64,000 nucleotides of DNA, taken from positions 8,135,955 to 8,199,954 of the forward strand of contig NC_092701.1 of assembly GCF_964275005.1 (NCBI RefSeq), in the 5' to 3' direction. Below, piece after piece: positions 24,765 to 35,825 of this stretch (its first letter is position 1; every line of letters begins with the position of its first letter). The notes under the pieces are model-generated. The model did no database searches and was not told the DNA's origin. It worked only from the letters and a program-made list of their open reading frames with translations. The position numbers and the translations under genes were made by a program. The DNA comes from Diadema setosum (taxonomy: Eukaryota > Echinodermata > Echinoidea > Diadematoida > Diadematidae).

Positions 24765-25231
24765 TTAAAGGAGACCTCCAGATGATTTTCAGATTTTTAC
24801 ATTTGAACAAATATAAATTAGTTATACTGAGGACAGAGTTTCAGAATTTGTGATAATTGGGATGAAGAATAAGAATATTTTCAAAATTTAGAACAAATTG
24901 TAAGGAACAAGGATGATGACATGGCAGAGTCACCATAAGAATGCATGAGTTGGGGCTCAAGGAAGCAGAACAAAAGAAGAAGGCATGCATAGATTATACA
25001 CAGGTGAACTCGCAAGCAAGCGGTATTGTAATGAAATTACACTGCTACATTTCTGAAATATGTGAACCTCCTATGTCATCATCCTTGTTCAGTGTAATTT
25101 GTTTAAGGTTTTTCAAAGTATTGTTTCTCTGCTCAAGAACCACAATAAATACCACAAAGCGATACATGGAGTTGTCGTTTTATGTACTACATGATGTGAA
25201 ATTATGAAAATTGTCTGGAATGTCCCTTTAA
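24765..25231. mobile_element. TTAA-flanked MITE, copy 1 (467 bp)
   Basis: It begins TTAAAGGAGACCTCC and ends GGAATGTCCCTTTAA, and its arms are mutual inverse matches near the tips. Further copies lie at 48983-49452 (opposite orientation) and 57589-57945 (cut short). TTAA at each end is the piggyBac-type target, so a piggyBac-like mobiliser is inferred; no transposase is seen. It interrupts the right arm of the large intron insertion. Confidence 0.75.
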
Positions 25232-25769
25232 GCGTCTTTGAACAGAACACCTGTGGACATACAGAAGACAGTGCTCTTCTTTGTATAGCGGTTAGTTTCG
25301 ATTCAGAAGTATAGGGAAATAAAAACGAGACCAAATTGGTTAAAAATGCATTTATTATGACTAAGCTACTCATTTGGAAATGCTATCATAGCTTGATAAG
25401 CATATCTATGCCCGACAAACAAAATGACACCAAAAAGGTTTTGCCACCTCAGGTGGTACCAATAACCCATTTTTCGGGTCTTGGCCCATGGACTATATGT
25501 CTTATTTCCCCTTCATCGAACACCCGGTACAGGTATGACATGTAGACGGCGCTGTTCATCCTGTCAGTCTCGCGGCCTTTCTTTGCCTAGTGTCGGTCTC
25601 GTGGGCTTTCTCTGGGTAGTGTCGGTCTCGTGAGACTTTTCTGCGTAGTGTCGAACTCATGGGCTGTACGATTCGTGAGCCGTATAACTCGTGGTCTATA
25701 TGACTCATGGACCTACTTTTGATGTCGGTCTCGTGGACCGTATGGGTGTCGGTCGCGTGGGATGACCCC

Positions 25770-26208
25770 GTCTCCCCATCCTTATGAACTACACAATAAA
25801 CAGTTTGCCAATAGTTGTTGTAATGATAATATCATTCACATATTTGTGAAAATTGAGGATATTATATTCAATTTTCACAAATATGTCACTGTCACTTTAA
25901 CTAATTCTTGAACAAGCAACCAATTTCATGAAATATTTGAGTTCAAGAGATTTTCTAAAAATGTTCAACTTCTTTCTAATTTTGTAAGGTATTTTCTTAA
26001 GGTATTCACCAAAATAAGCTCTGTCCAATATGAGAAGTTCACAGAAGTCGAAGGTGCTTAAAAATTTGTATCTGTTTTTTTTTTTTTCGTGATGTACAAA
26101 TCAATAGAGACACCAACTAAATGTGAAGTTGGTCATTTCAATTTTGTCTTTAGAGAATGAATTTTTTTTTCCATAACTATTTGCTCGTTATTTTTTCCCT
26201 TTCTTCAG
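25770..26208. other. Rest of SDR pseudogene intron 1
   Basis: Similarity to the intact gene's intron resumes here, for example GAGATTTTCTAAAAA at 25948 and CACGAGATTTTCTAAAAAC at 57303. No other feature was seen. Confidence 0.55.
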
Positions 26209-26388
26209 TCAACATAGCGGGAATTGTTACCGCTGGTGTCCCAGAGCGCATGTCACGTGCAAGGATCGAGAGCATCGTCAACGTGAACACTATCGGCACG
26301 ATCCGACTCACCCTGGCAGTACTCCCTTACATGAAGCAGAAAAAGGCGGAAAAAATCATCAGTGTCACCAGCGTCGGGGGAGTGAGAT
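26209..26388 (+). pseudogene. SDR broken copy, exon 2
   Basis: The exon has the same 180-base length and frame as exon 2 of the intact gene (58356-58535), with the acceptor CTTCAG intact. It keeps NIAG, the catalytic serine block ISVTSVGG and [13 protein letters not shown]. The donor is damaged: GG|GTACGG in the intact gene reads AT|GCATGG here, so normal splicing to a third exon is unlikely. The third exon (with YSASK in the intact copy) is absent between here and 28235. Confidence 0.85.
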
Positions 26389-28135
26389 GCATGGTAAAAT
26401 AGTCTCCTGCGTAAGTTATTGCCGATTCAAGTACGCCGTTCCGAACATCTCGTCTATACACAGATATGTTTTTTTTTTTTTTTTTGTATGATAGATTTAC
26501 ACATCTCCATTATTTCAGTCTGTTTTAGTATTCAAAGTACTCCCTACTTTCCCCTCGTTCATCTGGTCTGAATACTCCTAATCCCAACAAAGTACTGCAT
26601 CAATTCCATATATTAATTAGCTTCACCAAAGAGTGTCAATTGCTGACAATAAGGTTTGACTCAAATCATTTTCACAATCGCGAAGATCTTCTTTGACCAA
26701 ACGATTGGACTTAGCTTAATGCCGACAAAACATTAGATGAGATAGCAATTACGTTAACTGAAAACGTAAATATAAGATTAGTTCGGTATACTCCATGCAA
26801 GCTTTCTTGCGAATGATTTTCCGTAATGGTCCAATTTAACTGAGTTTCGCTATTTCTTCTGCTCCGCAGACTTTTTATACCAAAATAATATACGCGTGCT
26901 TTGTTTTTGTACCAGTTAAGTAGAGGGCGAAATCAAAATTAGCGAAAATTAAAACGATATTAGATATCCCACGTTTACAGTGTTTTGCCAAATTGACTGG
27001 TCTGTATGTGGCATTAAAAAAGTTTTGAAGAAAGTCGTATGGGTGGATTTCACGTGAGGAAATTTTTCTATATATATTGCTGGGCATTGTTTTTTTCTGA
27101 GCAATTCTAAAATTTGAGTTCTTATAGAACATATATTTGTTTGTTTGTTTGTCTCTTAGTTTGTATGTTGTTTTGTTTTGTTTTGTTTTGTTTGTTTTGT
27201 TTTGTTTTTTGCTGTGTGTCTAAAATACTTTTTTTTCGGTCTCTGTATTACTTTGATAGCAGATGCATCATCATATCCGAAGTTCTTAGTAACCAATGAT
27301 CTGTTGAAATGAGTTACAGAATGAAACTCCCGATGGCATTTTGTTATATGGTGATTCGTCTGAAATTCACATTGGGTACATTTGTCTCATGAATGTCTGT
27401 TTGGCTGTTGTTGTTGTTGTTGTTGTTATTGTTGTTGTTGTTGTTGTTTCGATGTACTTGAGGGGTTTAGCCCGGAAATCAAGGTTAAAACGTATAGTTT
27501 TTAAAGCAAATTGGAGTATTTTGATCAAATATACTTGAAAATGACCGAGATATCATATAAAGCTGTATAGGTTCCGTGTTTTAATTAGGATGTTAAACAA
27601 ACAGTGACTTATCTCCCTCTGCTGTTTGAGTCATATTTATTTGTCATTCAATCGGCACGGCTTCTCTGGTTTGGAAAATTCAATTCGAGTGTTATATTTA
27701 TGAATTCAAGAAGATATGAAGCTGACTCCTGGATTCAAGTTTTGTTCGAATAGTTTCTTAAATAGAATGTTGCGGTATTCAGGTCTCCAATTTGACTTCA
27801 TTGTTTAAGTATATCTTTATTCGCCTGCAAAACAATGTCCACCTTAAGATTGAAATTCTAGCCAGTAATTTCCTAGAAGATTGTATAAGAAAACTAAGTT
27901 ATATATATTTACCGTCAGATGTCAGCAGGAGATATTTTAACGTTGTTCAGACTGCATGCATTTTCAGGTTGTTCATCACGTCATGATATTGTATTTTCAC
28001 CGAGATAAGTGTGAAAATTAAGACCACACGTCACCGTAACTACAAGACATCTATCTGGCAATGCACATCGCTCCTGGCCGGTTTTGGGTGGCTTTTAATG
28101 TGTGTGCATGTGTGTGTTTATGTGTGTGTGTGTGT

Positions 28136-28181
<46 letters not shown>

Positions 28182-28234
28182 GTAAATTAGATTGTGGCAG
28201 TATGCTCATTTTAATATTCATGATTGTACCCGAG
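26389..28234. other. SDR pseudogene intron remains, exon 3 missing
   Basis: No exon resembling the YxxxK exon of the intact copy was found. Flanking intron DNA still aligns with the intact gene, for example near CTCCTGCGTAA (26404 and 58557) and GGAGTATTTTGATC (27511 and 59615). Simple repeats include (GTT)n at 27406-27449 and (GA)n at 28138-28180. Confidence 0.6.
28138..28180. repeat. (GA)n microsatellite
   Basis: Uninterrupted GA dinucleotide run following a GT-rich tract. Confidence 0.95.
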
Positions 28235-28708
28235 GGTTTGCATGGTACAGCCTACTCAAGTAATGACAGAACTGGTGACGGGAGTTATATCCGACATCGA
28301 CACCCAGATCAATGACGAAACCATTCACGACATCGATCGACGTCAACTGCGCTGCATTCTTGACGGATTGAAGAAGTTTCCTCACTACTCAGTAGACGAC
28401 GTGGTCGATGTCTTGATGACGAATTGCGTTGAGGTCGACGACCCGGGGCCCGTTTCATAAAACTTGTCATCAGTGACAACTGCCAAATTTCTATGACAAA
28501 TTTGCTCTCAGCCAATCAGATGCCAGGGTTTCAGTAGCTTGTCACATCTATGACAGCTTGTCACTGATGACAAGTTTTATGAAACGGGCCCCCGGTTTTC
28601 AGACACCTGGTTGTTCACCCTGAGACCAAGGAGTCGCTGGCGGAAGTCGCTGCCGACCTTGCCGGGGAAAATATGGCCATCCTGCAAAAGATGATTGGGG
28701 TTCTGTAG
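28235..28708 (+). pseudogene. SDR broken copy, exon 4, split by a MITE
   Basis: Starts after a CCGAG acceptor and reads VCMVQPTQVMTELVTGVISD, aligned with exon 4 of the intact gene at 60641. The shared block [17 protein letters not shown] continues to codons for VEVDD, where a 144-bp MITE (28447-28590) is inserted. Beyond it the frame resumes with PVFRHLVVHPETKESLAEVA and ends KMIGVL with a stop at 28706-28708. Leaving the MITE aside, the exon is otherwise open, so the reading frame survived long after duplication or decayed slowly. Confidence 0.85.
28447..28590. mobile_element. 144-bp palindromic MITE, TIR GGCCCGTTTCATAAAACTTG
   Basis: The terminal arms are inverse matches over about 35 bases (GGCCCGTTTCATAAAACTTG at the left tip). 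CCCGG flanks both sides (28442-28446 and 28591-28595), although the GC-palindromic ends make the duplication length uncertain (3-5 bp). The intact SDR paralogue has the uninterrupted sequence AACCCGGTTTTCAG at this place, so the insertion is certain. Non-coding. Confidence 0.9.
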
Positions 28709-28923
28709 ATGGTGTGTTTGATTATACGGGTAGCAAGAGTGCTGGATTCCAAAACACCTTTTGCTTCCTCGGGAATTGGCTCCTATCCTATACACTCCTA
28801 TCACACCACTGCATCCAACAAGCAGTACTCCTAGCTGTGTGATTACATCCACAATTCATTAGCCCTATTTCCCCTCCCTCTCTCTCTCTCGCTCTCACTC
28901 TCTCTCTCAGTTTCGTTTCTTTT

Positions 28924-31260
28924 TTAGGTGATCCGAGTATCCTTCGGATCACCTTCTGTATCTGTACGGATTCTTTGTTTTTCTTCTTCTTCTTTATTTC
29001 TGGACAAAATTTGTGTATCGGTTAGCTCAGAAAGTCCTCTTCCTATCAATGTCAAAATCATGCCATATATGTATCGTGTCCCAAAGACGACGGGTCAAGT
29101 AAAATAATTGTGATCAGTCGACCGTGACGTCACTATGACGTCATTATATGAAAACACATTCTCATTAATATCTCATTAATGGAATGGAATTTTACAATGA
29201 AATTTACGTCACATATATTTCAAGTTATGCGCATTCTACTCATATTCTCAAAATTCATATTTTCTCCTAAAACGTGCGCGTACGCGCGCGTTGAAATATT
29301 TGTATGCTCCAATCGAGCTCAATTTTTTTTTTGCACACGTTTCAGACCATTTGGAGCATTTTTTGAAAAATTGAAAAAATTGGACGGACGCGTACGCGCG
29401 CGCACATATACTCACGCACAGCTCATATGCAATAGAAATTTTCCGCTTTTTCACATTTATCAGATGCCTGAAATGTCAAGGAATATTTCTACCAAGTTTC
29501 AAGTCAATCCGACTCAATATGACGTCATACGGGCCCGTCAAAGTTGAAATTCCGCGCGCGCGTCAATGGCGATATACAGCGCAACTATGCCAAAAAACCG
29601 CCAATTTTAAATCCAATTTTACTCGTCAGGATGGACGGTGACCCCCCCCCCCCCATTTTCTTTACATATTCTGAAAGCTGATGTGTTGTACATGTCATTT
29701 CATGGGTTGGCGATGCTGGCAAAATGATTAAAAAATATCAAATTTCTTAATAAAGTTAGAAAAGTAAATTTTCAAAATGACGTCATCAAATTTCAAGTTC
29801 ATTCGAGCGTATCTCACTTATCCTTTGCCAATTTTCACACAAATTTCAGTATGTTGTAGCTTATTAAATGCTCTTTCATTAATATAATAACAGCATTTTG
29901 ATTGGATGACTGCATCACCTCGTAAAAATGGATTGAAAGTAATCTTGTCAAATTTGACCAGTTTACGTGTTATCTCTATGGGAGTGCTGTTTTTCTGGAA
30001 ATGAAAATTGACATGACTATCTTTCTCGAGCACTAGCTCACTTATGCTTCGGTGAATTTCTCCCAAATTTTAATATGTTGTAGCTGAGACTTTGGGCTAT
30101 CGTTCGTGTGCCCTTTGTTTTTTCATACGATATCGGTATCACGTCAAAAAAATTTGGTTGAAATTAAAGCTTATCTTCGATGTATTGAGATATTTCTCTT
30201 TTTCTGCAACTTTCTTTGCAATAACTCAAGAAAGACAACCCTATCACCCCCATATTTTAAACATGTTTAGTTCATGTTACGTACATTATTTCATAAAATA
30301 ACAACTACTTGATCAGACACCATCTTGTGTATGTAAATTAGGGTCAAAGGTCATGAATATTTCATCCTGTATCTTAGTAAATACATGTTCTATATCTTTC
30401 CCATATTTTGCACACGTAAAGACCATGTTACTAGGATCATTTCACAAAATAACCACTTTTTGCTCAGATGCCATCTTGTCTGTGCAAAGTGGGGTCAAAA
30501 GTCATATGTACTTTTTTCTGTATCTTCGTTATGACGTGTTATCTCTATGGGATGGAATTTTTCTAGATGTGAAAGTTGACATGATTGTCTTTATCGAGCA
30601 CTAGCTCACTTACCCTTCGGTGAATTTCTCCCAGATTTTAATATGTTATAGCTGAGACTTTGCGCTATCGTCAGTGTGCCTTTTGTTTTTTTCATACGAT
30701 GTCGGGATCATGCTAAAAAATTTGGTTGAAATTAAAGCTTATCTTCGATGTATTGAGATATTTCTTTCTTTTTGCAACTTTCTTTGCAATAACTCAAGAA
30801 AAACAGCCTCTATCACTCCCTTATTTTGCACATGTTTAATAATGTCACGTAATTTTTTTCATAAAATAACAAATACTTGATCGGACACCATCTTGGGTAT
30901 GTAAATTAGGGTCAAAGGTCATAAATGTTTCATCCTCTATCTTGGTGAATACTTGTCCTATCTTTCCCATATTTTGCACACGCAAAGACCATGTTACAAG
31001 AATCATTTCACAAAATAACCACTTTTTGCTCAGAGGTCATCTTTGGTGTGCAAAATGGGGTCAAAGGTCAAATATACTTCATTCTGTATCTTCGTTAGTG
31101 CATACGGAATTCGGTACCAAAGATGGCAGGTCTGACTCCCTTTTCTAAATGAGACCCCAAACATCACATGGCCAATGTCCCCTCAACATGAAACCTGTAT
31201 GGTCATGCCTACTGGATCAGGACTCAAATCATTGATTTCCCAATAGATCGGATCACCTAA
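28924..31260. mobile_element. 2.3-kb non-autonomous element, TIR TTAGGTGATCCGA
   Basis: A perfect 13-bp inverted pair delimits it: TTAGGTGATCCGA at 28924-28936 and TCGGATCACCTAA at 31248-31260. Right after the left tip, GGTGATCCGA and TCGGATCACC form a small hairpin. The interior has CGCGCG-rich tracts near 29275-29290 and 29388-29402 and an internal tandem duplication (29968-31100). In segment B the SDR stop and GPCR remnant are only ~80 bases apart, so this DNA was added in A or lost from B. No transposase was recognised. Confidence 0.65.
29968..31100. repeat. Two-copy tandem duplication, ~568 bp period
   Basis: GTGTTATCTCTATGGGA starts a unit at 29968 that recurs at 30536. Later landmarks repeat in step, for example CGAGCACTAGCTCACTTA at 30023 and 30596, and GGGTCAAAGGTCAT at 30340 and 30908. 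The copies differ by scattered substitutions. Confidence 0.85.
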
Positions 31261-32099
31261 TTTGTCAGTGTTGACAAATTCCGAGTCTAGTTTTCTTTTG
31301 CCATTTACCAAGGAAAAGGGAAAATTTTCTGTTAGAGTGCCACCATCAAAGTCAACCTTATTATTGATCGCGAATCCTCGCATTTACTGAGAGCCATCAT
31401 CAAACATTTAACCGCATATGCGCATGCGCACACGTGATTCGTCTGAGAATCATTGTTACACGATCGAGTGATATTTGCAAGTCTTTAGACTTCTCTCCTC
31501 TCCAAGGAAAAAAAAGAGAGATATTGATGATTTTGGTGATATAGAGATGAACCCTTCGCATAGTGTAAGGTAAAATTCCAGGCACCGTGGCCATTTATTT
31601 TTTTTTTTCCCGTCACGTCACTCTTGACAGCCAATCGTATTCGACACTCTTCAGATTCCGTATCGGAAAGCTATATATTAATTAGAATACTGTCAAAATC
31701 TTGTCCACCAGCGTAGTCGACGTTTTGGGAATTATCCTTGATACATGAATTACGGCATAGGAACGCTCGTTAGTATTTCTCGTTAGGATTTAATAAATGA
31801 CGCAGTGTCTCTATTTACACGCATTATTTCTGACATTGAGCTGTACTTGGGCCATTGGATATTTAGATACTGCTTTTATTGTTGGGTAGATACAATCGAT
31901 ATGTCAGAGCACGGTTTGGAAAATTAGAGAAATTTTTAATGACAATTACAGTAATGGGCCTTGGCTACACGAGGAGATACGATCAACACCGCCGTGTTTA
32001 CATCATAGTTGATTGTCAATCAACTAACTTCTCTCACCGTCATATTGGATTGAGTGTGATATCGGCACTGCATACTTGTATGCCATTACTCTAGACTGC

Positions 32100-32367
32100 T
32101 CTTACGCTTAGATTCCAGTTGATGTTAGGGCACCGAGCGCATGCTGACAAATTTATTACTACTCCTAGCAATTATACGAAATCTTCACATTACAGGAACC
32201 ATTTACCTCGTCGAAGATCATTCACTAACTTGGCACAGCAAGGCTCGCATGAGCAGATCCAACAAATATCTTCGCTATCAAATAGTCGTGAGGATTCTAG
32301 CAAGTTGTCTCTTTTTTTTTTCTCCTCAATTTATAGAAGCGCTATCGTCTATCTCAAATTTGTTGCC
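32100..32367 (+). promoter_or_regulatory. Conserved 5' flank shared by the two GPCR genes
   Basis: CTTACGCTTAGATTCCAGTT at 32101 and GACAAATTTAT at 32147 recur, inverted, in the 220 bases upstream of the minus-strand GPCR (8424-8670). Conservation without a shared reading frame suggests 5' untranslated or promoter DNA carried along in the gene copy. No core promoter element was identified. Confidence 0.4.
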
Positions 32368-33441
32368 ATGTTTTTAAGCGAGTTCGCAATCTTGCGGTTG
32401 ACAATCGGAAGTTTGGCTATCGGTTTCGGGATTCCCGGCAATGTGATCATCATCGCTGTCTTTACCCGGCAGTCTATCAGCAATGCCACTGACGTCGCCT
32501 TCATAGCCCTTGCCGTAGTCGACCTCGTTGGGAGTGTGATCAGCGGTGTGAAAATCGTCGCCGTCTTTTTCCACGACGAGAATCCATGGGCTTGTTTCAT
32601 CGAAGTCATTGGCTCAAGATCTCCTCTCTTCGCAAGTCTGTTACTCACTACGTCTATCGCGGCATATCGCCACCGAGCCGTGTGTAATCCGTTCGGAAAA
32701 CGTGTCGGACGGCGGGCTGCTGCCTGGCTATCTCTCACGTGCACCATCTTCGCGTTTGCTGTACATGTACCGTTCTTTTTCATCACGACGTCGCAAAAAT
32801 TAGGCCGCGAGTATGGCTGTAATGTGTATGGAAACATCGCATGGGTGCAGAATGTCTACGCCCGGTCACAGGCGGTTCTCTTCTGCGCGTCCGCGTTACC
32901 TGTCACGGTTCTCTATGCCTTAATTTTAAAACACATCCGCCATCACCAAGAAATCCGTCGTGAAATACTGTCTGATACAGCCGTTCCTGAACCTATACCC
33001 AAAATGAAATCGGCCGGAGCTATTTTCTCTATAAGCAAGAGCGTCAAAATGACAGACCAAGCTCCATCGGATGATTTCGCAGAAAATGTCGAGCCGATTC
33101 CACCTCACCCATCCGCTGAGAAAGAACCGCCAAGCCGGCAGAACGTCGACAAAGCACGGAGTGGACCCAGAAATGTTCCTAGATCGGATCACAAGACTAC
33201 ACAGATGCTGATAATCATCACGGCCGTATTCTTTCTCCTCTGGCTGCCTAGCGTCGTGCTCGATCAGCTCTCCTTCGCGCAAATCCGCCATATCAGTGCC
33301 ACCATCCCAAACGGGACATTCATGCTCTACTTTCTGTATCAGGTCAAATATATCAGCCACATCACTAACCTTTTTGTTTACATAGCAGTTAATAGGCGTT
33401 TCAGAGATAATTGCAAGAAACTCCTGCTTGGCCAAAAGTAG
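32368..33441 (+). CDS. Orphan class A GPCR, intronless, copy 2
   Basis: The 357-residue protein is a close paralogue of the minus-strand receptor at 7323-8423: TM1-TM4 and TM6-TM7 are almost unchanged, with most differences in the third intracellular loop. It has the same unusual motifs: AYR for DRY, LWLP in TM6 and NLFVY in TM7. The reading frame is open upstream to 32119, but I chose the ATG at 32368 because the paralogue starts there and its upstream DNA, although related, is not open. Segment B holds a remnant of a further copy at 61051. It is presumed to be a plasma-membrane receptor; the ligand is unknown. Confidence 0.85.
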   Translation: MFLSEFAILRLTIGSLAIGFGIPGNVIIIAVFTRQSISNATDVAFIALAVVDLVGSVISGVKIVAVFFHDENPWACFIEVIGSRSPLFASLLLTTSIAAYRHRAVCNPFGKRVGRRAAAWLSLTCTIFAFAVHVPFFFITTSQKLGREYGCNVYGNIAWVQNVYARSQAVLFCASALPVTVLYALILKHIRHHQEIRREILSDTAVPEPIPKMKSAGAIFSISKSVKMTDQAPSDDFAENVEPIPPHPSAEKEPPSRQNVDKARSGPRNVPRSDHKTTQMLIIITAVFFLLWLPSVVLDQLSFAQIRHISATIPNGTFMLYFLYQVKYISHITNLFVYIAVNRRFRDNCKKLLLGQK

Positions 33442-34114
33442 TTAATCTGTTCTTAAATTTACGGCTCGCAAGCAGGATCATACCGAAAATAACATTAATA
33501 TGTGAGACGATGATTGTATCTTCAGACCTCTTCAATAAAACTATACTAGAATCATGCTTTGGTAAATTATTTACCTAAATAAAAAGCACACCCCTCAAAG
33601 ATTTTCGTTGTTGATTTAGAAAAACTGTCCATGCAAGCATCAGGATCAATTATTGACTATTCTATTTCGGTTCTTTTTTTTTTTCTTGCATTTTAATGAA
33701 AGTCTTGCTACTACAGAACTAACTTCGTGTATCGTATTTTACGTATGGGGTCGTAACCGGTTTTACAACATCATTTTATTTTGTGTATAGATGTCAATTG
33801 TATATAATTTATATAGCAAGTATAATGGATGTTCACAATGGATTATGAAAATAATTCAGATTTCGAAACAAGAACCTGTGAATGTGTATTAATTGTTCTT
33901 AATTCTGCAGTATGTATTGTAGGCCCTAACGAAATCATCAGATGTAGACATGTTTTAGGACTGCATTAGTCACGGTAATGTTAGCATTTTGTGAGGTACG
34001 GAAAAAAAGTGCCTGCACATTCATTGTTACACCATAAATATTTGCATTTCTTTGTACTTTGGTAGGATCAGGAAATGGGTGTAGATACATAATCCACAGC
34101 TGAACACCAACTTC
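33442..34114. other. 3' flank of GPCR copy 2
   Basis: Holds AATAAA-type signals (33534-33540 and 33579). From about 33885 to 34100 it matches 61595-61825 in segment B (for example GCATTTTGTGAGGTAC at 33983 and 61718). No other gene. Confidence 0.5.
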
Positions 34115-34335
34115 TTTCTCTGGTGGTTAGTTGGACCATTAAAAGGATTAAAATTGAAATTTCGGGGGCCCGAAAAAGAAATATATTGACCGAGGGAAAA
34201 AGATTTACAATAATGGACTTTGACTCTTATTTGCCAGATCGGGCCATCAAAAGAAACATTTTTGAAAATTTGGTAGCCAAAGGTCAATTCCTAGTGGCCC
34301 CTGCCGACCGCTAATGTCGATCCCTGCCTGATCAA
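34115..34335. mobile_element. Remnant of the GGGCTCGACACTAAC element family
   Basis: Contains AAATTTGGTAGCC-type and GGGCCATCA-type boxes and ends CGCTAATGTCGATCCCTGCC, the decayed form of the terminus seen in full at 49700-50184. The matching place in segment B (61860-62440) has the same end and is split there by a LINE 3' end. Confidence 0.5.
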
Positions 34336-34521
34336 AATGAAAGTATAAATGCCACCCCAATAGTTTTCACGTCGAAATGCAAACGGAACAGGGCATTAAT
34401 GAGAATGACGAACATCCGTAGAACGATATTGGCGAAGTCGTCTTGTGACCATGCAGATATTGGTAGAAATTTATAATACAGCTCGAAAAACGTAACAACA
34501 AACTACCATCAGACTATAACC

Positions 34522-34580
34522 AGGGCTCGACACTAACAGACTTCTCTGGTGGTGCGTTCTGGCCACTGCGGTCCCCAAAT
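34522..34580. mobile_element. Single end of the GGGCTCGACACTAAC family
   Basis: CAGGGCTCGACACTAAC is followed by TGGTGG-type sequence, matching the left tip of the element at 49700. The opposite end was not found nearby. Confidence 0.4.
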
Positions 34581-35032
34581 CTGAAATAATTTTGATAACC
34601 GGAAAACGAAATGTATAATGGCAGGGAACAAAAGGACACATAAATTTTTTTTTCAGTTTGAATTTGATCTGCCCGATCGGCAGCCATATAAGATAACCCT
34701 TTTTCGGAAATTTCTGTAACAGGGAGAAACAAACGCACTTTCAGAACACAACTACCATTGTTGGTGATTGCTTTAATCATGTGTTTTAGTCAGGGACGAA
34801 GGTGGCATGATATCAATGAATAAAACTCAATTTGAGAAATGATGAAGTGGCAGTCTCCACAATCACAATAAACAATGTTTAAACAAAGTCCGACTATTAC
34901 GCATGTAATAAATTCATTAAGAAAACGGAAAGTAAACTTGGATGAATGATAAATAGTAAGTTTGTGCTCGACGCTTATAAAGCAGCTTAAAACTAACAGT
35001 ACCTATCACTAGAACTGATATTTCTTTTTAAG

Positions 35033-35034
<2 letters not shown>

Positions 35035-35085
<51 letters not shown>

Positions 35086-35252
35086 TATATATATATATAT
35101 AGGCGTACCTGTGTTTTGGTGCCTTATCTACTAACGGCGGTTTCACGCTGTGGCGATCTTCAGGCAGACTGACAAAGTGGTGTGTTTCTGTGCTTGATGA
35201 TTTCATCAATCATCAACAAACTATATATTCCCGACGGAAATATACCCAACAA

Positions 35253-35302
<50 letters not shown>
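35035..35302. repeat. Pair of (AT)n microsatellites
   Basis: Two long alternating AT tracts (35035-35101 and 35260-35302) are separated by about 160 bases of ordinary sequence. Confidence 0.9.
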
Positions 35303-35306
<4 letters not shown>

Positions 35307-35781
35307 GTCAAAGAGTGACTGTGCAACTGCTCACCATGTAATCTCCGCAAAAGATCTATGAAAAATATTAAATAACATGATTTTGATGAGGGGAAATTAA
35401 CATTGCGGTTTCTTTATGAATAATATTTCCATTTGTTCGTGTGTTTTGTAAGAATTTCAACTCTGAGCATGCTGTTGAATAAGATGATTTTTATTTTCTG
35501 AAGGATCCTCTTTCGCAGTAATCACAAATATTACACAAAGCATGGAAAGAAAGATAATGCACTTTGCAAAATCCTGCAGGCAATGTGAAATGCAACCCAG
35601 TTCTCAACATCAGGTTTCGTTTCAATCAACATGAACGTAGAGGTCAATAAATGATTTCTTAATAATCGTTATTACCTTCAACTTATTAGCTAAAAACTAA
35701 CAACTAAAAACAAACAACTCTAGGAAGAAAAATAAAAGAAAACGAAACAAATGCAACTTTCATCCTGAATATCGCTATTGA

Positions 35782-35792
35782 ACACACACACA

Positions 35793-35825
<33 letters not shown>
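35782..35825. repeat. (CA)n running into (CG)n
   Basis: About 14 CA units are followed directly by about seven CG units. Alternating purine-pyrimidine of this kind favours left-handed DNA in supercoiled molecules. Confidence 0.9.

Larger units (their letters stand above)
14475..25769. mobile_element. ~11.3-kb inverted-repeat-ended insertion in SDR intron 1
   Basis: Similarity to the short intron of the intact gene stops at GTGTCTCAC (14474) and resumes after about 25850. The insertion begins GGGGT and ends ACCCC. Both ends carry minisatellite-like blocks of a CACGAGACCGACAC-type unit in opposite orientation (14475-14710 and 25560-25769). Nested inward, 15720-15985 is an inverted match to 25310-25500 plus 24686-24735. 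The flanks read GTCTCAC and GTCTCCC, a 7-bp direct repeat with one mismatch. It contains a Harbinger transposon, LINE pieces and exon-like ORFs. The superfamily is unknown. It may be one large transposon or a nest of insertions between two inverted copies. Confidence 0.5.

Noticed and set aside
15695-25545. Paired MVKNAFIMTKLLIW ORFs as a protein-coding repeat
   Set aside because: The two frames are simply the mirrored arms of the large insertion; both are short and end at random.
32119-32367. N-terminal extension of GPCR copy 2 (83 codons upstream of 32368)
   Set aside because: The related upstream DNA of the minus-strand paralogue is not open in this frame, and TM1 follows the ATG at 32368 as in the paralogue.
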